From contig NZ_JACOQK010000001.1 of assembly GCF_014297275.1 (NCBI RefSeq), positions 1,116,001-1,180,000 on the forward strand: a DNA stretch of 64,000 bases. The letters run 5' to 3'. This DNA is from Clostridium facile. GTDB taxonomy: Bacteria > Bacillota > Clostridia > Oscillospirales > Ruminococcaceae. Under the pieces are notes generated by a model. It made no database searches. It had not been told where the DNA came from and worked only from the letters and a program-made list of their open reading frames with translations. This document shows, in pieces, positions 8,936-19,809 of this stretch. Each line of letters begins with the position of its first letter. Within the stretch, counting starts at the first letter, position 1. Made by a program: the position numbers and the translations under genes.

Positions 8936-9676
8936 TTATATTTTAGCTTGTTCTTTTTTTAAAAAAATTTTATTCCCCAAAAGGGTTATTCCCACAGATA
9001 GCACTAACCAAAGAACAGCAGAGATTCCAAAGCGTATCAACAAAAAGGTAGAGTGGTGTTCTTTTTGCCATTGATTATTAAAAGCATAGTACACACCATT
9101 TATATCGACCCCATATTCTTTGCAGATAGGAGTAAGATATCTCTTGGCAGTATCTGTTATTCCTACTTTTTGACCGATCGGAAGAGTTATATTTTTACCT
9201 TTTTTGATTGCATCTGCTGCTGTCTGTGGTATCTGTGCCAATAGGTAGGTATGGTCTGGAAGTTCTAACAGATAATATGGATTATAATTGTTCCAAATAT
9301 CAAATTTCGATTGGGTTACCTCGGCCCGACGACTACCAGTTGACGTTCTACCTTTATAGCTTTTTGTAGTGTAATGGTCTACCCATGGCTTTAAGCTGGA
9401 AACACCAGTAGTAACAATCCCAATTGGATCTGCTGTCATATAATCCACTTTCGTTTGCATTGTTGAAAAATCGTCTGCGCTAACCAATCGTGGAATATCC
9501 TCACCTGCTATAGATCCAGTAAAATCTGTTTTGGTATCATGTTTTATATTGCTCATGGTAACTGGCATTTCATCTTGTTGAAATAACGATTCTACATTCC
9601 AATTTAGGAATAACAGAATCGCACAGACAAATGAAAAAACAACACTAATGATTGGAATAAGTTTTTTTCTTTTCAT
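8936..9676 (-). CDS. Membrane protein of unknown function, two terminal TM segments
   Basis: 246 residues. One membrane segment is near the N-terminus (LIPIISVVFSFVCAILLFLNW) and one near the C-terminus (FGISAVLWLVLSVGITLLG), with about 170 predicted extracytoplasmic residues between them containing DHTYLLAQIP. I do not recognise a family. The topology (TM, soluble domain, TM, basic tail) is the same as that of the interrupted gene just upstream at 9929-10453, so the two may be distant relatives. Ribosome-binding site AAAGGAGG lies before the start. Confidence 0.7.
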   Translation of the reverse strand: MKRKKLIPIISVVFSFVCAILLFLNWNVESLFQQDEMPVTMSNIKHDTKTDFTGSIAGEDIPRLVSADDFSTMQTKVDYMTADPIGIVTTGVSSLKPWVDHYTTKSYKGRTSTGSRRAEVTQSKFDIWNNYNPYYLLELPDHTYLLAQIPQTAADAIKKGKNITLPIGQKVGITDTAKRYLTPICKEYGVDINGVYYAFNNQWQKEHHSTFLLIRFGISAVLWLVLSVGITLLGNKIFLKKEQAKI

Positions 9677-9723
9677 TGTATAAACCTCCTTTTTAAATCA
9701 TTTTTTAATCAACAGGAATCAAT

Positions 9724-9900
9724 ATGCAAACAATTATCAAACAAATCATGGATCGTTTAAAAACTTACGGAAAGAAACAGATTCCTCTCATCGTCAGTCA
9801 CATCATTTTATGTATCAAATCGGTTCCTATTCTGATAACACTTGGCAATATATCGTTTCTTTTATCAAAAATAGATTCCATTATTGCAATATCAAAATAA
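9724..9900 (+). CDS. Possible small hydrophobic ORF
   Basis: 58-codon ORF opposite in direction to its neighbours, with a modest AGGA motif six bases before the ATG. It encodes a basic N-terminus (MQTIIKQIMDRLKTYGKK) and a long hydrophobic stretch. There is no recognisable family and it could be chance. It fills most of the 250-base gap between two membrane-protein genes. Confidence 0.2.
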   Translation: MQTIIKQIMDRLKTYGKKQIPLIVSHIILCIKSVPILITLGNISFLLSKIDSIIAISK

Positions 9901-9928
9901 GCAAGGAATTTGCATGACAAAACGATTG

Positions 9929-10453
9929 CTATTCTTCTGTTTTATTATTTTTACGACGTTTTATAACCATCCATACTACAAGACAAAATATCAAATAGCC
10001 AATGGACAATCCAACCATCCAGATATACTGGTGTAGTTGCCCTTTTACATAAGTATCAATTGTCAGTTCATCTTCCACAGTGATATATTTTTTGGTATCT
10101 TTAATGGACAATACTCGCTATTTCACACTTTTTCCTTCGTACAGAATCTGATTAGCATCACTTTTCTTGTTGCCAGTTTCTACTTTCCATTGATATCCAC
10201 TTCCATCCAAAGCTTGATAATAAACTACATATATTGTCTTGGTAGGATAAAGCCGTTTATCTCGTCCGGTAGAAGTATTTTCCACTGAAACAGGCAAAAC
10301 TCGATCAGGCACAAAAGTATGAATACCCATGTCCTCATAATCAGAAGCAGGGCGTATGTTGGTAATTCCTTTTACTCCCCAATACAAAAAAACAATCGCC
10401 AGTACAAATACAATAGCTCCAATCAGACGAATCACTCTTACCTTTGTTTTCAT
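9929..10453 (-). pseudogene. Membrane protein gene interrupted by an in-frame TAG
   Basis: Two ORFs, 10118-10453 (111 residues) and 9929-10111 (60 residues), are in the same frame, separated by one TAG codon at 10118-10120 and two sense codons. Read through, they give one sensible protein of about 174 residues: N-terminal TM (LIGAIVFVLAIVFLYWGV), an extracytoplasmic domain (RVLPVSVENTSTG ... LDGSGYQWKVETGNKK), then ITVEDELTIDTYVKG, a second TM (MVGLSIGYLIFCLVVWMVI) and a basic tail. The downstream half has no ribosome-binding site and no good start. This is best explained by a recent nonsense mutation (for example CAG to TAG) or a base-calling error. Topology matches the neighbour at 8936-9676. 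Confidence 0.7.
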
Positions 10454-10773
10454 GTATGAGGTCCTCCTTCCTAAACCAGTAAATGATAAAATAAGTAAAA
10501 TGAATTGTCACTTCTCTTCTACTTTTACAATTATATATAGAATATATGAAATAACACAATAGTTCAAGTGTTATTTCTCACCTGTCTTGTTCTTTCTTCG
10601 TATCAGTCATTAAATAAGGCTTTATAATTGTTGTATTATCATTGTAAACAGTTCTTTTCATATTTCACTTTAGACAAAAAATATACATAGATAATTGAGT
10701 TTTTTAATTTTTTGCTATGAAATCGAGGATTTCAAATCTATTATTCCATGTGAAAATCCTGAAAAACAGAACA

Positions 10774-10813
10774 TAAAAAAACAGCCTGGCAATGTATGAA
10801 TTACCAGGCTGTC
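10774..10813 (-). terminator. Terminator of htpG
   Basis: Minus strand: stem ACAGCCTGGTAAT / ATTGCCAGGCTGT followed by seven T residues, about 80 bases beyond the htpG stop. The rest of 10561-10890 is AT-rich with no gene seen. Confidence 0.85.
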
Positions 10814-10890
10814 ATCTATATGAATCACACTTTTCTGTTGCTTTTAACGATACTGTAAGTTCTAGGCACAGCTAGAAATAAAATACGGGA

Positions 10891-12774
10891 TTATTCTTCT
10901 ACCATTAAATCACAAATCAGGTTGGAGAATTCCACTGGATCATCGACCGGAAGTCCTTCCATCAAGCTGGCCTGGGTATATAATAATTTTGCGTAAGAAG
11001 CCAGTTTTTCCTTATTATCCTGTAAAGCACAAAGTTTTTGGAAAATTGGATGATTTGCGTTGATTTCCAATACTCTCTGGGCGGAAACTTTCTGGTTATT
11101 TGGAACAGAATTCAATACTTTTTCCATTTCCAAGGAAATCTCCCCACTAGTAGTCAGGCATACTGGATGGGTTTTTAACCGTTGGGACAAACGTACTTCA
11201 CTTACTTTATCCCCCAGTGATTCCTTCATTGCAGCAAACAGGTCTTTATGTTCTTCCTGCTGCTGTTTTACCTGTTCTTTTTCCTCATCAGTTTCCAGGT
11301 CCAGCTCTCCACTGGATACTGATTTAAACTGCTTGCCTTCGTATTCTCCCAGTGTCTTCATCGCAAACTCATCTACATCATCTGTCAGGTAGAGGATTTC
11401 AAACCCTTTATCTTTTACCATTTCGGTCTGTGGTAGATGTTCCATCTGTTCCAACTTATCACCGCAAACATAATAGATTTCTTTCTGTTCCGGTTTCATG
11501 CGGGAAACATATTCCTGCAATGTAGTGTATTTATTTTCAAAGGAAGAATGGAACAGGATCAAATCTTTCAATTCGTCTTTATGGGCACCATAATCGGAAT
11601 ATACCCCAAATTTTAATTGAATACCAAAATTCTTGAAGAAGTTCTCATATTTTTCCCGCTCGTTTTTCAGCATTTTGGTAAGTTCGTTTTTAATTTTCTT
11701 TTCCAAGCTTTTAGCAATCAATTTTAACTGGCGATCGTGCTGAAGCATTTCCCTGGAGATATTCAGAGATAAATCCTCAGAATCCACTAGTCCTTTTACA
11801 AATCCAAAATAATCTGGTAGTAAATCTCCGCATTTATCCATGATTAAAACACCGCTGGAATACAGCTGCAAGCCCTTTTCATACCCTTTGGTGTAAAAAT
11901 CATATGGAATTCTAGATGGAATAAACAGCAATGCATTGTAGGTGGCAGAACCTTCAGTTTTGCTGTGGATTACCTTCATAGGATCGGTAAAATCAAAGAA
12001 TTTTTCTTTATAAAAGTTATTGTAGTCCTCATCTGTTACTTCATTTTTTGCCTTTTTCCAGATTGGCTGCATGCTGTTAAGGGTTTCCTCCTCAATGTAG
12101 GATTCATATTCGTCCTCGGAGCCCTCTTTTTTCCTTTCCTTCTCTACATCCATGGTGATTGGGTACCGAATATAGTCGGAATATTTCTTTACTAAACCAC
12201 GGATACGATATTCGTCCAGGAATTCATCATAGTGATTTTCTTCCGTATCATCTTTAATGGTCAGGATAATTGTTGTACCAAAACCATCTCGTTGGGTTTC
12301 CTCAATGGTATAACCGTCCGCACCATCGGATTTCCAGCGGTAAGCCTGATCAGAACCATATGCTTTACTGATGACAGCAACATGTTTGCTCACCATAAAG
12401 GCGGAGTAAAACCCTACCCCAAACTGACCAATAATATCTACATCATCACCGGTTTCATTTTCTTTTTTAAACGCAAAAGAACCTGACTGGGCAATGGTCC
12501 CCAAGTTATTTTCCAAGTCATCTTTGGTCATACCAATTCCATTATCGATAATTGTTAAAGTACGGGCATCTTTATCCGCAGCCAGATGGATTTTATAATC
12601 GCTTTGGGTTAATCCAATAGAATCATCGGTTAAGGATTTAAAATGAAGCTTATCAATTGCATCACTGGCATTAGAAATTAATTCCCTTAAAAAAATCTCT
12701 TTATGTGTATAAATAGAGTTAATCATTAAATCAAGCAAACGTTTGGATTCTGCTTTAAATTGTTTCTTTTCCAT
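10891..12774 (-). CDS. htpG: HtpG, Hsp90-family molecular chaperone
   Basis: 627 residues, full length for bacterial Hsp90. The N-terminal GHKL ATPase domain shows [24 protein letters not shown] and [13 protein letters not shown]. The middle and C-terminal dimerisation domains follow. It is a cytosolic ATP-dependent chaperone and stands alone as a heat-shock gene. A perfect CIRCE operator lies at 12811-12837 just downstream of a good sigma-A promoter, so expression should be repressed by HrcA and induced by misfolded protein load. CIRCE control of htpG is less usual than for groESL or dnaK; in Bacillus subtilis htpG is not an HrcA target. Confidence 0.97.
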   Translation of the reverse strand: MEKKQFKAESKRLLDLMINSIYTHKEIFLRELISNASDAIDKLHFKSLTDDSIGLTQSDYKIHLAADKDARTLTIIDNGIGMTKDDLENNLGTIAQSGSFAFKKENETGDDVDIIGQFGVGFYSAFMVSKHVAVISKAYGSDQAYRWKSDGADGYTIEETQRDGFGTTIILTIKDDTEENHYDEFLDEYRIRGLVKKYSDYIRYPITMDVEKERKKEGSEDEYESYIEEETLNSMQPIWKKAKNEVTDEDYNNFYKEKFFDFTDPMKVIHSKTEGSATYNALLFIPSRIPYDFYTKGYEKGLQLYSSGVLIMDKCGDLLPDYFGFVKGLVDSEDLSLNISREMLQHDRQLKLIAKSLEKKIKNELTKMLKNEREKYENFFKNFGIQLKFGVYSDYGAHKDELKDLILFHSSFENKYTTLQEYVSRMKPEQKEIYYVCGDKLEQMEHLPQTEMVKDKGFEILYLTDDVDEFAMKTLGEYEGKQFKSVSSGELDLETDEEKEQVKQQQEEHKDLFAAMKESLGDKVSEVRLSQRLKTHPVCLTTSGEISLEMEKVLNSVPNNQKVSAQRVLEINANHPIFQKLCALQDNKEKLASYAKLLYTQASLMEGLPVDDPVEFSNLICDLMVEE

Positions 12775-12810
12775 GCTGATTTTACACCTCTTAAAAATTA
12801 AGTCAAAGTT

Positions 12811-12837
12811 TTAGCACTCATATACCTTGAGTGCTAA
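12811..12837. promoter_or_regulatory. CIRCE operator (HrcA binding site)
   Basis: TTAGCACTC, nine bases, GAGTGCTAA: an exact match to the CIRCE inverted repeat. It overlaps the expected transcription start of htpG, 37 bases before its start codon. Confidence 0.97.
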
Positions 12838-12842
12838 AATAA

Positions 12843-12871
12843 AGTATAATACTTTTTTGATTTAAAATCAA
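12843..12871 (-). promoter_or_regulatory. Sigma-A promoter of htpG
   Basis: Minus strand -35 TTGATT (12866-12871), 17-base spacer, -10 TATACT (12843-12848), directly upstream of the CIRCE element. Confidence 0.85.
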
Positions 12872-13080
12872 GCCCTTTGTTTTATTTTTACAATTATAGA
12901 ACAAAATTCACGATTTATTGATTTTTAAAATCTTTCATCATGTCTTTGTAAAATATAAGTATGCAACAAATTGAGAAAATCAAAAAAATTATGTCTTTAT
13001 CCTGCCTATAAAACAGTCAAGTCCACCGAGTTCAAACAGTAATAGTCCCTTATAATAGGTAATGAATTATATTATTGCAT

Positions 13081-13230
13081 CACATGACTGATACCTATAA
13101 ACACGGTCACTTTAACTTGGATATCTTTTTTCATACAGCCTTTCCCATTTTGGATTCGTATAAAGCTAGCCATTATTGTTCTTGCACTACTCTTTTTCTT
13201 CCTCCGGTAAAACCAGGAGATTTTTTCTAA
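13081..13230. repeat. Degenerate dispersed repeat, copy B
   Basis: Has the blocks TTTTTTCATACAGCCTTTCC, CGTATAAAGC and TTGCACTACTCTTTTTC, followed by CGGTAAAACCAGGAGATTTT, in the same order as copies near 6121-6330 and 58700-58905. It lies just past the polC terminator. The surrounding 12872-13245 holds no gene. Confidence 0.5.
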
Positions 13231-13245
13231 TCTAAAAACATAATC

Positions 13246-13281
13246 AAAAATATCGGGATGAGTTGATCATCCCGATATTTT
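13246..13281 (-). terminator. Terminator of the pyrH-polC operon
   Basis: Stem AAAATATCGGGATGA / TCATCCCGATATTTT with a 5-base loop and a T run on the minus strand, 17 bases after the polC stop codon. Confidence 0.9.
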
Positions 13282-13297
13282 AACCAATTTTCTTTTC

Positions 13298-16200
13298 TTA
13301 TAAATTAAATAGAGTCATTTGACTGGTTTTTGGCATATTGCCAAAAACATTCGCTGTTTCCAGAATTTCAATCACTGATTTGGAAACTCCGGCACGATTA
13401 CTCACCTCATCTACCGAGATGTATTCTCCTTCCTGCCCAGCTTGGTAAAGGTTGTTCGCAGCTGCTTCACCTAAGCCTTTCAACGCACAGAATGGGAGAC
13501 GGATCTTCCCATCTTCAAGTAGGTATTTGATCGCATGGGAACGATACAAATCCACGGGAAGGAATTCATATCCTCTGCAAAGCATCTCATTGATTATCAG
13601 CAGAGTATCATAGGTATCATTTTCTTTTACAGAACGGTCGTTCCCCTTTGCACGAAGCTGTTCCAACTTTCTGGAAACAGCTTCCTGTCCTTGCATCGTG
13701 GTCTCCACATCAAAATCACCATTACGCACTGTAAAATAGGCTGCATAATACTCCAACGGTTTATATATTTTATACCATCCCAACTTAATTGCAGAGATAA
13801 CATAAGCTGCAGCATGAGCTCGTGGGAACATGTATTTGATTTTCAAACAGCTGTCAATATACCATTCTGGTACTCCACAATCCCTCATTGCCTTTTTGTG
13901 TTCGTCTGTCAATAGTTTGGGAGCTTTCCCTTTACGTGTAATCTCCATGATTTTAAACGCCATATCCGGTTCCAGTCCTTTGTGGATCAGATAGGTCATA
14001 ATACTATCACGAGTACCAATTACTTCAGAAATCGTACAAATCCCCTGTTTGATCAAGTCCTGAGCATTGCCCAGCCATACGTCAGTACCATGGGATAAGC
14101 CAGAAATCTGTAACAAATCGGAAAAACATTTTGGCTGTGCATCAATCAACATCTGTACAACAAACGAGGTACCCATTTCTGGTAAGGAGAGTGTTCCGGT
14201 TTTGCAGAAAATCTGTTCTGGTGTTACTCCAAGGGCTTTTGGGGAAGTAAACAGACTGATTACCTGCTCATCACTAGTGGTCACCTCATTGATTTTAATC
14301 CCAGTCAAATCCTCCAGATGCTTATACATGGTGGGGACAATGTGTCCCAATTCATCCAATTTCAGAATAGTATCATGCAAAGAGTGGAAGTCGAAATGGG
14401 TAGTGATATTATCGCTGTCCGATTTATCAGCTGGATGCTGTACAGGGGTAAAGTCGTACACATCATAGCCATCTGGGACAACTACCATTCCCCCTGGGTG
14501 CTGTCCCGTGGTGCGCTTGATTCCACGGCAGCCAATCGAGAGGCGGAGTTCTTCTGCTTTATTTACCGTCATTTCCCGTTCTTCTAGATATTTTAACGCA
14601 TAGCCGTAAGCGGTCTTTTCCGCCACAGTGGAAATCGTACCCGCTTTAAATACGTGGTCTTTCCCGAATAATTCCTCGGTATAGCGGTGGGCACTGGACT
14701 GATACTCGTTGCTGAAATTCAAATCAATATCCGGCGCTTTATCCCCGTGGAATCCAAGGAAGGTTTCAAATGGGATATCGTGGCCTTCCCGATTCAAATT
14801 CGCCCCACAATTAGGGCATTTCTTTTCCGGTAGGTCGTAACCGGAACCAACCGAACCATCGGTGATAAACTCACTGTATTTACAATTAGGACAAACATAG
14901 TGGGGAACCAATGGGTTTACCTCAGAGATTCCTGCCATAGTAGCTACAAATGAGGAGCCAACTGAACCACGGGAACCAACTAGGTATCCACATTGGTTGG
15001 ATTTATAAACCAGCTTTTGTGCAATCATATACAGTACGGCAAACCCGTTTTCAATAATAGAAGTCAATTCCCTATCCAAACGCTTGCTGACCAGTTCCGG
15101 CAGAGGATCGCCATAAATACTTTTAGCACGTTCCCAAGTAATCCGTTGCAAATCCTCCTCCGCTCCCTCAATTTCTGGCGTATAGGTTCCGTTGGGAAAT
15201 GGACGGATATCCTTATCCACCATATCCGCAATCAGGTTCGGATTTTTCACCACAACTTCATAAGCTTTTTCTTCTCCTAGGTATTGGAATTCCTGGAGCA
15301 TTTCATCGGTGGTATGAAGATATAAAGGAGGCTGCTGATCTGCATCCTTGTATTTCATGGACGCCATAACAATGGCGCGGTAAATAGAATCCCCTGGATT
15401 CTGAAAATGCACATCACAAGTTGCCACAACTGGCTTGTTTAGAGCTTCCCCTAATTTAACAATGGTGCGGTTATGCTCCATCAATTTTTCCCGGTTTGGG
15501 ACAATGCCGGAACGAATCATAAATTCATTGTTTCCCAAAGGCTGGATTTCCAGATAATCGTAAAAAGAGGCTATCCGCTTCAATTCATTCCAGTTTTTTC
15601 CTTCCTTAATAGCACAATAGAGCTCACCAGATTCACAGGCACTTCCAATCAACAGCCCTTCCCGGTATTTACTCAACATACTTTTCAGAATACGGGGCTT
15701 TTTAAAGAAATAATCCAAATGAGAAAATGAAATTAAACGGTAAAGGTTTTTCAACCCCAAGGTGTTTCTCACCAAAATAATCTGATGGTAGGGGCGTTGT
15801 TTTTTAAAATCCTGTGCACCGCCCAATGAATGGTTGATCTGGGAAATTGTATTTATCTGCTTATCAGATTGGAGCCGTTTTACCATCTCAATATAAATCA
15901 ACCCCAACACACGGGCATCGTCACAGGCACGGTGATGGTTGAAATCCCCTAATTTTAGATGGTTTACCAGGGTATCCAGCTTATAATTTTTAATATTCGG
16001 AAACAATGTGCGGGCAATTGGGACTGTATCAATATAGGTAAACTCACATGGCATGCCACAGCGTTCCGCAGCGGCGGCCAAAAATCCCATATCAAATTTT
16101 GCGTTGTGGGCAATCAGCACACGGCCGTTGACAAACGCGAAAAATTTCTCCAACGATTCCCGTTCCCCCGGAGCATCTGCCACCATTTCATCGGTAATGC

Positions 16201-17668
16201 CAGTAAGTTCAGTAATATTCGGTGGAATTGGTTTCCCTGGGTTGACAAACTCGTCATATTCCTCCAGTATTTCCCCATTTTTCACGACAACCGCCCCGAT
16301 TTCCGTCAATCGTTCATCCTGAGCATTTAAACCGGTGGTTTCAGTATCAAACACCACAAATTCTCCATCGAAAGGCTGATTTTGCCCTCCGTATACAGCG
16401 GCAATACAATCGTCCACAAAATAACCTTCCACCCCGTAGATTACCTTAAAATCCGGATTCTCTTTGCGAATGGAATCCACGGTACTCATCGCTTCTGGAA
16501 AGGACTGCACCACACCGTGATCAGTGATAGCAACCGCTTTATGTCCCCAACGATGAGCTGTTTTGATTAGCCCAGAAGCCGGCGTAATAGCGTCCATTGC
16601 AGACATATTAGTATGCATATGTAATTCTACCCGTTTTTCTTCTGCGGTGTCCATTCTTGGTGCTTTTTGTACCAGCATCATGTTTTTTGGCTTTAAGACC
16701 AGTTCCCGATCGTATTTATCGTAGTCAATATCCCCCTGGATAAAGACAGTGGCACCTTTTTTCAGGTCACTGTACTTGCTGAGTTTGTCGGTGTCGCAGA
16801 AAAGCTTAAAGGTAATGGAATTGGTGTAATCGGTAATCGAATAGCTGAGGATTTGTTTTTTCCCCTCGTTGTACTCTCTGCTTTGAGAGTCAAACAGGTC
16901 ACCCCAAACAGCAATCCCTTCCCGTGGTTCGTGTATTTCATTCAGTGAAGTTGGTGGAATATTGATCTTTTTTCCTAAAATTAATTTAGAGCCTTCCCGT
17001 AAAAACGGCAAATCACGAAGGTTCAACACTACCTCCTGCGGTTTTTCTTGTTTTTGGGGAACAGGAGGAGCCACAGGGGAAGAAGGTTGGTCCTCCCATG
17101 GTGGAGCATCTTGTGGTAACGGAATTTCTTCCCGGATTGGTGGAACTGGTTCTGGAATCTGCTTGCGAAGCTCCTTTTGTTCCTCTTTGGAAATGGATTT
17201 TATTCCATCAAAACTGATGGTCAGAGAAAAAGAAAAGAGTTCAAAAATCAGTTCGGCCAACCTTCTATCCGCTTGTAACTGCATAAGAATGTCGTATCCA
17301 CCCCGTTTGAGGAATACTGTCAGGTGATTTCCTTCGTAATTGGTATCACATTCATCCAAAAATCCGTTGATCATGGAGGAGGTTTCCTTCATTTTTAAAA
17401 CAATTTCCGGAAAATAAGAAATGGTAAACATATCCGGCGTATATTTAGGATGGATCTCCACCCGTTTCAGCTGCAATGCCTGTGCCAATTCCTGTTCGCA
17501 CTGATGGAGGGTTTGATATGGCACAAGGCTTGTACATTTCAGGTGAATTTTTAGTACGGTTCTCCGTTCCGCAGAAATAACCTGTAAAATCTCCCCACAA
17601 TCCAATTGGGAGAGTACTGGTTCCAAATGACTAAAAGAAGCAAAAAGATGCTTCAAACTATGTTGCAT
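13298..17668 (-). CDS. polC: DNA polymerase III alpha subunit, Gram-positive PolC type
   Basis: 1456 residues, typical of PolC. Order: N-terminal region, OB-fold (about 240-330), PHP domain beginning [14 protein letters not shown] (about 346), an inserted DEDD 3'-5' exonuclease ([13 protein letters not shown] at about 436), a zinc-binding motif (CPNCKYSEF ... KCPNCGANL), then the polymerase core with the catalytic aspartates in [10 protein letters not shown], and helix-hairpin-helix sequence near the end. It is the replicative leading-strand polymerase with built-in proofreading. It is the last gene of the operon, 30 bases after ispG, and is followed by a strong terminator. In many Firmicutes polC follows rseP and proS; here ispG takes the place next to it. 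Confidence 0.97.
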   Translation of the reverse strand: MQHSLKHLFASFSHLEPVLSQLDCGEILQVISAERRTVLKIHLKCTSLVPYQTLHQCEQELAQALQLKRVEIHPKYTPDMFTISYFPEIVLKMKETSSMINGFLDECDTNYEGNHLTVFLKRGGYDILMQLQADRRLAELIFELFSFSLTISFDGIKSISKEEQKELRKQIPEPVPPIREEIPLPQDAPPWEDQPSSPVAPPVPQKQEKPQEVVLNLRDLPFLREGSKLILGKKINIPPTSLNEIHEPREGIAVWGDLFDSQSREYNEGKKQILSYSITDYTNSITFKLFCDTDKLSKYSDLKKGATVFIQGDIDYDKYDRELVLKPKNMMLVQKAPRMDTAEEKRVELHMHTNMSAMDAITPASGLIKTAHRWGHKAVAITDHGVVQSFPEAMSTVDSIRKENPDFKVIYGVEGYFVDDCIAAVYGGQNQPFDGEFVVFDTETTGLNAQDERLTEIGAVVVKNGEILEEYDEFVNPGKPIPPNITELTGITDEMVADAPGERESLEKFFAFVNGRVLIAHNAKFDMGFLAAAAERCGMPCEFTYIDTVPIARTLFPNIKNYKLDTLVNHLKLGDFNHHRACDDARVLGLIYIEMVKRLQSDKQINTISQINHSLGGAQDFKKQRPYHQIILVRNTLGLKNLYRLISFSHLDYFFKKPRILKSMLSKYREGLLIGSACESGELYCAIKEGKNWNELKRIASFYDYLEIQPLGNNEFMIRSGIVPNREKLMEHNRTIVKLGEALNKPVVATCDVHFQNPGDSIYRAIVMASMKYKDADQQPPLYLHTTDEMLQEFQYLGEEKAYEVVVKNPNLIADMVDKDIRPFPNGTYTPEIEGAEEDLQRITWERAKSIYGDPLPELVSKRLDRELTSIIENGFAVLYMIAQKLVYKSNQCGYLVGSRGSVGSSFVATMAGISEVNPLVPHYVCPNCKYSEFITDGSVGSGYDLPEKKCPNCGANLNREGHDIPFETFLGFHGDKAPDIDLNFSNEYQSSAHRYTEELFGKDHVFKAGTISTVAEKTAYGYALKYLEEREMTVNKAEELRLSIGCRGIKRTTGQHPGGMVVVPDGYDVYDFTPVQHPADKSDSDNITTHFDFHSLHDTILKLDELGHIVPTMYKHLEDLTGIKINEVTTSDEQVISLFTSPKALGVTPEQIFCKTGTLSLPEMGTSFVVQMLIDAQPKCFSDLLQISGLSHGTDVWLGNAQDLIKQGICTISEVIGTRDSIMTYLIHKGLEPDMAFKIMEITRKGKAPKLLTDEHKKAMRDCGVPEWYIDSCLKIKYMFPRAHAAAYVISAIKLGWYKIYKPLEYYAAYFTVRNGDFDVETTMQGQEAVSRKLEQLRAKGNDRSVKENDTYDTLLIINEMLCRGYEFLPVDLYRSHAIKYLLEDGKIRLPFCALKGLGEAAANNLYQAGQEGEYISVDEVSNRAGVSKSVIEILETANVFGNMPKTSQMTLFNL

Positions 17669-17698
17669 AATCGATGATATTCCTTCCGTTCTGTCCTG

Positions 17699-18769
17699 TT
17701 AATATGCTTCTATTTCCTCTAATAAAGCTGCCAAAACTTCCTGTTCCGGCACCTTTTTAATGATCTCGCCTTTTTTAAAGATCACAGCGCATCCGTCTCC
17801 ACCTGCAATCCCCAAATCTGCGTCCCTGGCTTCCCCTGGGCCGTTAACCGCACATCCCATCACCGCAACCTTTATTGGTTTGTGAATATTCTGTACTGCC
17901 TGTTCCACCTGGTTTGCCAGCTCAATCAGATTAATTTTGGTACGCCCACAGGTTGGACAGGATACGAGGGTTATCTCATTTTTCTGTAATCCAATGGCTT
18001 TGAGGATATCTCGTGCAGCAGCAACTTCATGGACAGGATCGCTAGTCAGGGAAACCCGGATCGTATCCCCTATTCCTTTTACCAGTAGGCTGCCAATCCC
18101 AATGGAGGATTTGATCAGCCCCATGCGTTCCGTCCCCGCTTCCGTCACCCCTAAATGAAGAGGATAATCACACTGTTCCGCCAATAGCTCATACGCCAGA
18201 ATCATAGTTTCTACATCCGAAGATTTAATTGAGATGACAATATCATCAAAATCAAATTTATGGAGCAATGATACATGGTACATGGCGCTTTCCACCAAAG
18301 CCTCCGGCGTAGGACGACTGTATTTTGCCAGGATGTGTTTTTCCACCGAACCGGAATTCACCCCAATGCGGATGGGGATGCCGGCGGCTTTACAGGCATC
18401 CGCCACCTGTTTCACCCGGTCATCCGAACCAATATTGCCTGGATTAATCCGGATTTTATCAATCCCAGCCTGCACCGCTTCTAGCGCCAGGCGATAATCA
18501 AAGTGGATATCCGCCACCAATGGGACGGATACTTTCTGCTTGATGGCGTCGATTAAACGGATCGCCTGTTTGTTCGGAATGGCGGCACGGATAATCTCAC
18601 AGCCAGCCTGTTCCAGCGCCACCGCCTGTTCCACGCTGCCCGAAATATCTTCCGCTGGCTTATTCAGCATGGATTGGATATAAATTTTTTCCCCGCCAAA
18701 TACCAGATTTTTTAATGCCACCTGTTTTACCTTCCGTCTGACCATTTCAGGGCTCCTTTCTATTTTCAA
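17699..18769 (-). CDS. ispG: IspG, 4-hydroxy-3-methylbut-2-en-1-yl diphosphate synthase
   Basis: 356 residues. The TIM-barrel part has VPLVADIHFDYRLALEAV and KIRINPGNIG. The C-terminal part carries the [4Fe-4S] ligands in SCPTCGRTKINLIELA and CAVNGPGEARDADLGIAGG. It converts methylerythritol cyclodiphosphate to HMBPP in the MEP isoprenoid pathway, using ferredoxin or flavodoxin electrons. The start codon overlaps the stop of rseP by four bases, so translation is coupled. Together with dxr and uppS in the same operon it links isoprenoid precursor supply to undecaprenyl phosphate synthesis. Confidence 0.97.
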   Translation of the reverse strand: MKIERSPEMVRRKVKQVALKNLVFGGEKIYIQSMLNKPAEDISGSVEQAVALEQAGCEIIRAAIPNKQAIRLIDAIKQKVSVPLVADIHFDYRLALEAVQAGIDKIRINPGNIGSDDRVKQVADACKAAGIPIRIGVNSGSVEKHILAKYSRPTPEALVESAMYHVSLLHKFDFDDIVISIKSSDVETMILAYELLAEQCDYPLHLGVTEAGTERMGLIKSSIGIGSLLVKGIGDTIRVSLTSDPVHEVAAARDILKAIGLQKNEITLVSCPTCGRTKINLIELANQVEQAVQNIHKPIKVAVMGCAVNGPGEARDADLGIAGGDGCAVIFKKGEIIKKVPEQEVLAALLEEIEAY

Positions 18770-19785
18770 TGAATAAACAACTGTATAATGTCTTTACCGG
18801 TTATCACAACCATGAGTAACAACAGCAATGCCATACCGGCTGCGTTGATGTAGCCTTCAATTTCCCGTTTTACCGGTTTGCGGAAAATCAGTTCAATCAA
18901 TAAAAATACAAACCTTCCACCATCCAATGCTGGGAATGGCAACAAGTTAAAAATGCCAACGTTAATCGTAATTAATGCAAACAAGGAAAGGACGGATAAA
19001 ATCCCCATGCTCTGTGCCTGACCTACCGCCTGACCAACTCCAACAGGGCCGGAAACACTACTCAAGCTCACCTGACCTGTCACCAGATCTGCCAAAGAAG
19101 TCCACACTAGTTTGGCATAAAATGCTGTGTTGCCAAATGTGCTGGAAAAGAAATTTCCCACATTCAGGTTTTCCACCTGCAACATAAATCCAAGAGAGCG
19201 AACCTGCTGACCATCTGATTCTGTGTTAAAAGTAGCATCTTTTAATTCCATCTTTTTGCCGTCCCGTTTTACGGTGACATTTAACGGTTCATCCGCGGCA
19301 ACCCTCTGGATTTGGAACCGGAAATCCGCAGCGGAAACCACTCCATGGCCGTTAACTGAAAGCAGCTTATCCCCTTGCTGGAAAACACTTTGGTCGCTGG
19401 TAACCTCCCCAACTTCCGCCAATGGAACCTGAGGCTGGCAAGCCGTGATAATCCCCATCAGCACAAGACCCAAAATAAAATTCATCATTGCCCCCGCTAA
19501 AACAACGGCAATCCTTTTTAATACATGGGCATTGTTAAATGAACGTTTATCCTCGGAATTTTCGTCCTCTCCTTCCATCTGCACATAACCGCCAATGGGA
19601 AAAATGCGGATGGCATAAAGGGTTTCTTTCCCCTGCTTTTTCCATATTGCAGGACCCATACCCATGGAAAATTCATTGACTTTAATCCCACTTGCCTTCG
19701 CAACTAGAAAATGTCCCAGTTCATGTATCAAAATAATGAGGCAAAAAATGAGAATGGTAATCAAAATGGTGACAACAGTAGACAT
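18766..19785 (-). CDS. rseP: RseP/RasP-type site-2 membrane metalloprotease
   Basis: About 339 residues. The first TM holds the zinc motif HELGHF, a PDZ domain sits in the middle (VFQQGDKLLSVNGHGVV), and the C-terminal part has the second active-site motif NLLPFPALDGG with further TM segments. It cleaves anti-sigma factors and signal-peptide remnants within the membrane. The ATG at 19785 was chosen over the TTG at 19791 because GGGAGG is ten bases from the ATG. It lies between dxr and ispG in the envelope and isoprenoid operon. Confidence 0.95.
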   Translation of the reverse strand: MSTVVTILITILIFCLIILIHELGHFLVAKASGIKVNEFSMGMGPAIWKKQGKETLYAIRIFPIGGYVQMEGEDENSEDKRSFNNAHVLKRIAVVLAGAMMNFILGLVLMGIITACQPQVPLAEVGEVTSDQSVFQQGDKLLSVNGHGVVSAADFRFQIQRVAADEPLNVTVKRDGKKMELKDATFNTESDGQQVRSLGFMLQVENLNVGNFFSSTFGNTAFYAKLVWTSLADLVTGQVSLSSVSGPVGVGQAVGQAQSMGILSVLSLFALITINVGIFNLLPFPALDGGRFVFLLIELIFRKPVKREIEGYINAAGMALLLLLMVVITGKDIIQLFIH

Positions 19786-19809
19786 GAACAAAGAACCTCC
19801 CTTATGGTA

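Noticed and set aside
10118..10120. Pyrrolysine or other read-through at the TAG codon
   Set aside because: No pyl genes or stimulatory structure are visible in the window; a plain nonsense mutation or sequence error is simpler.
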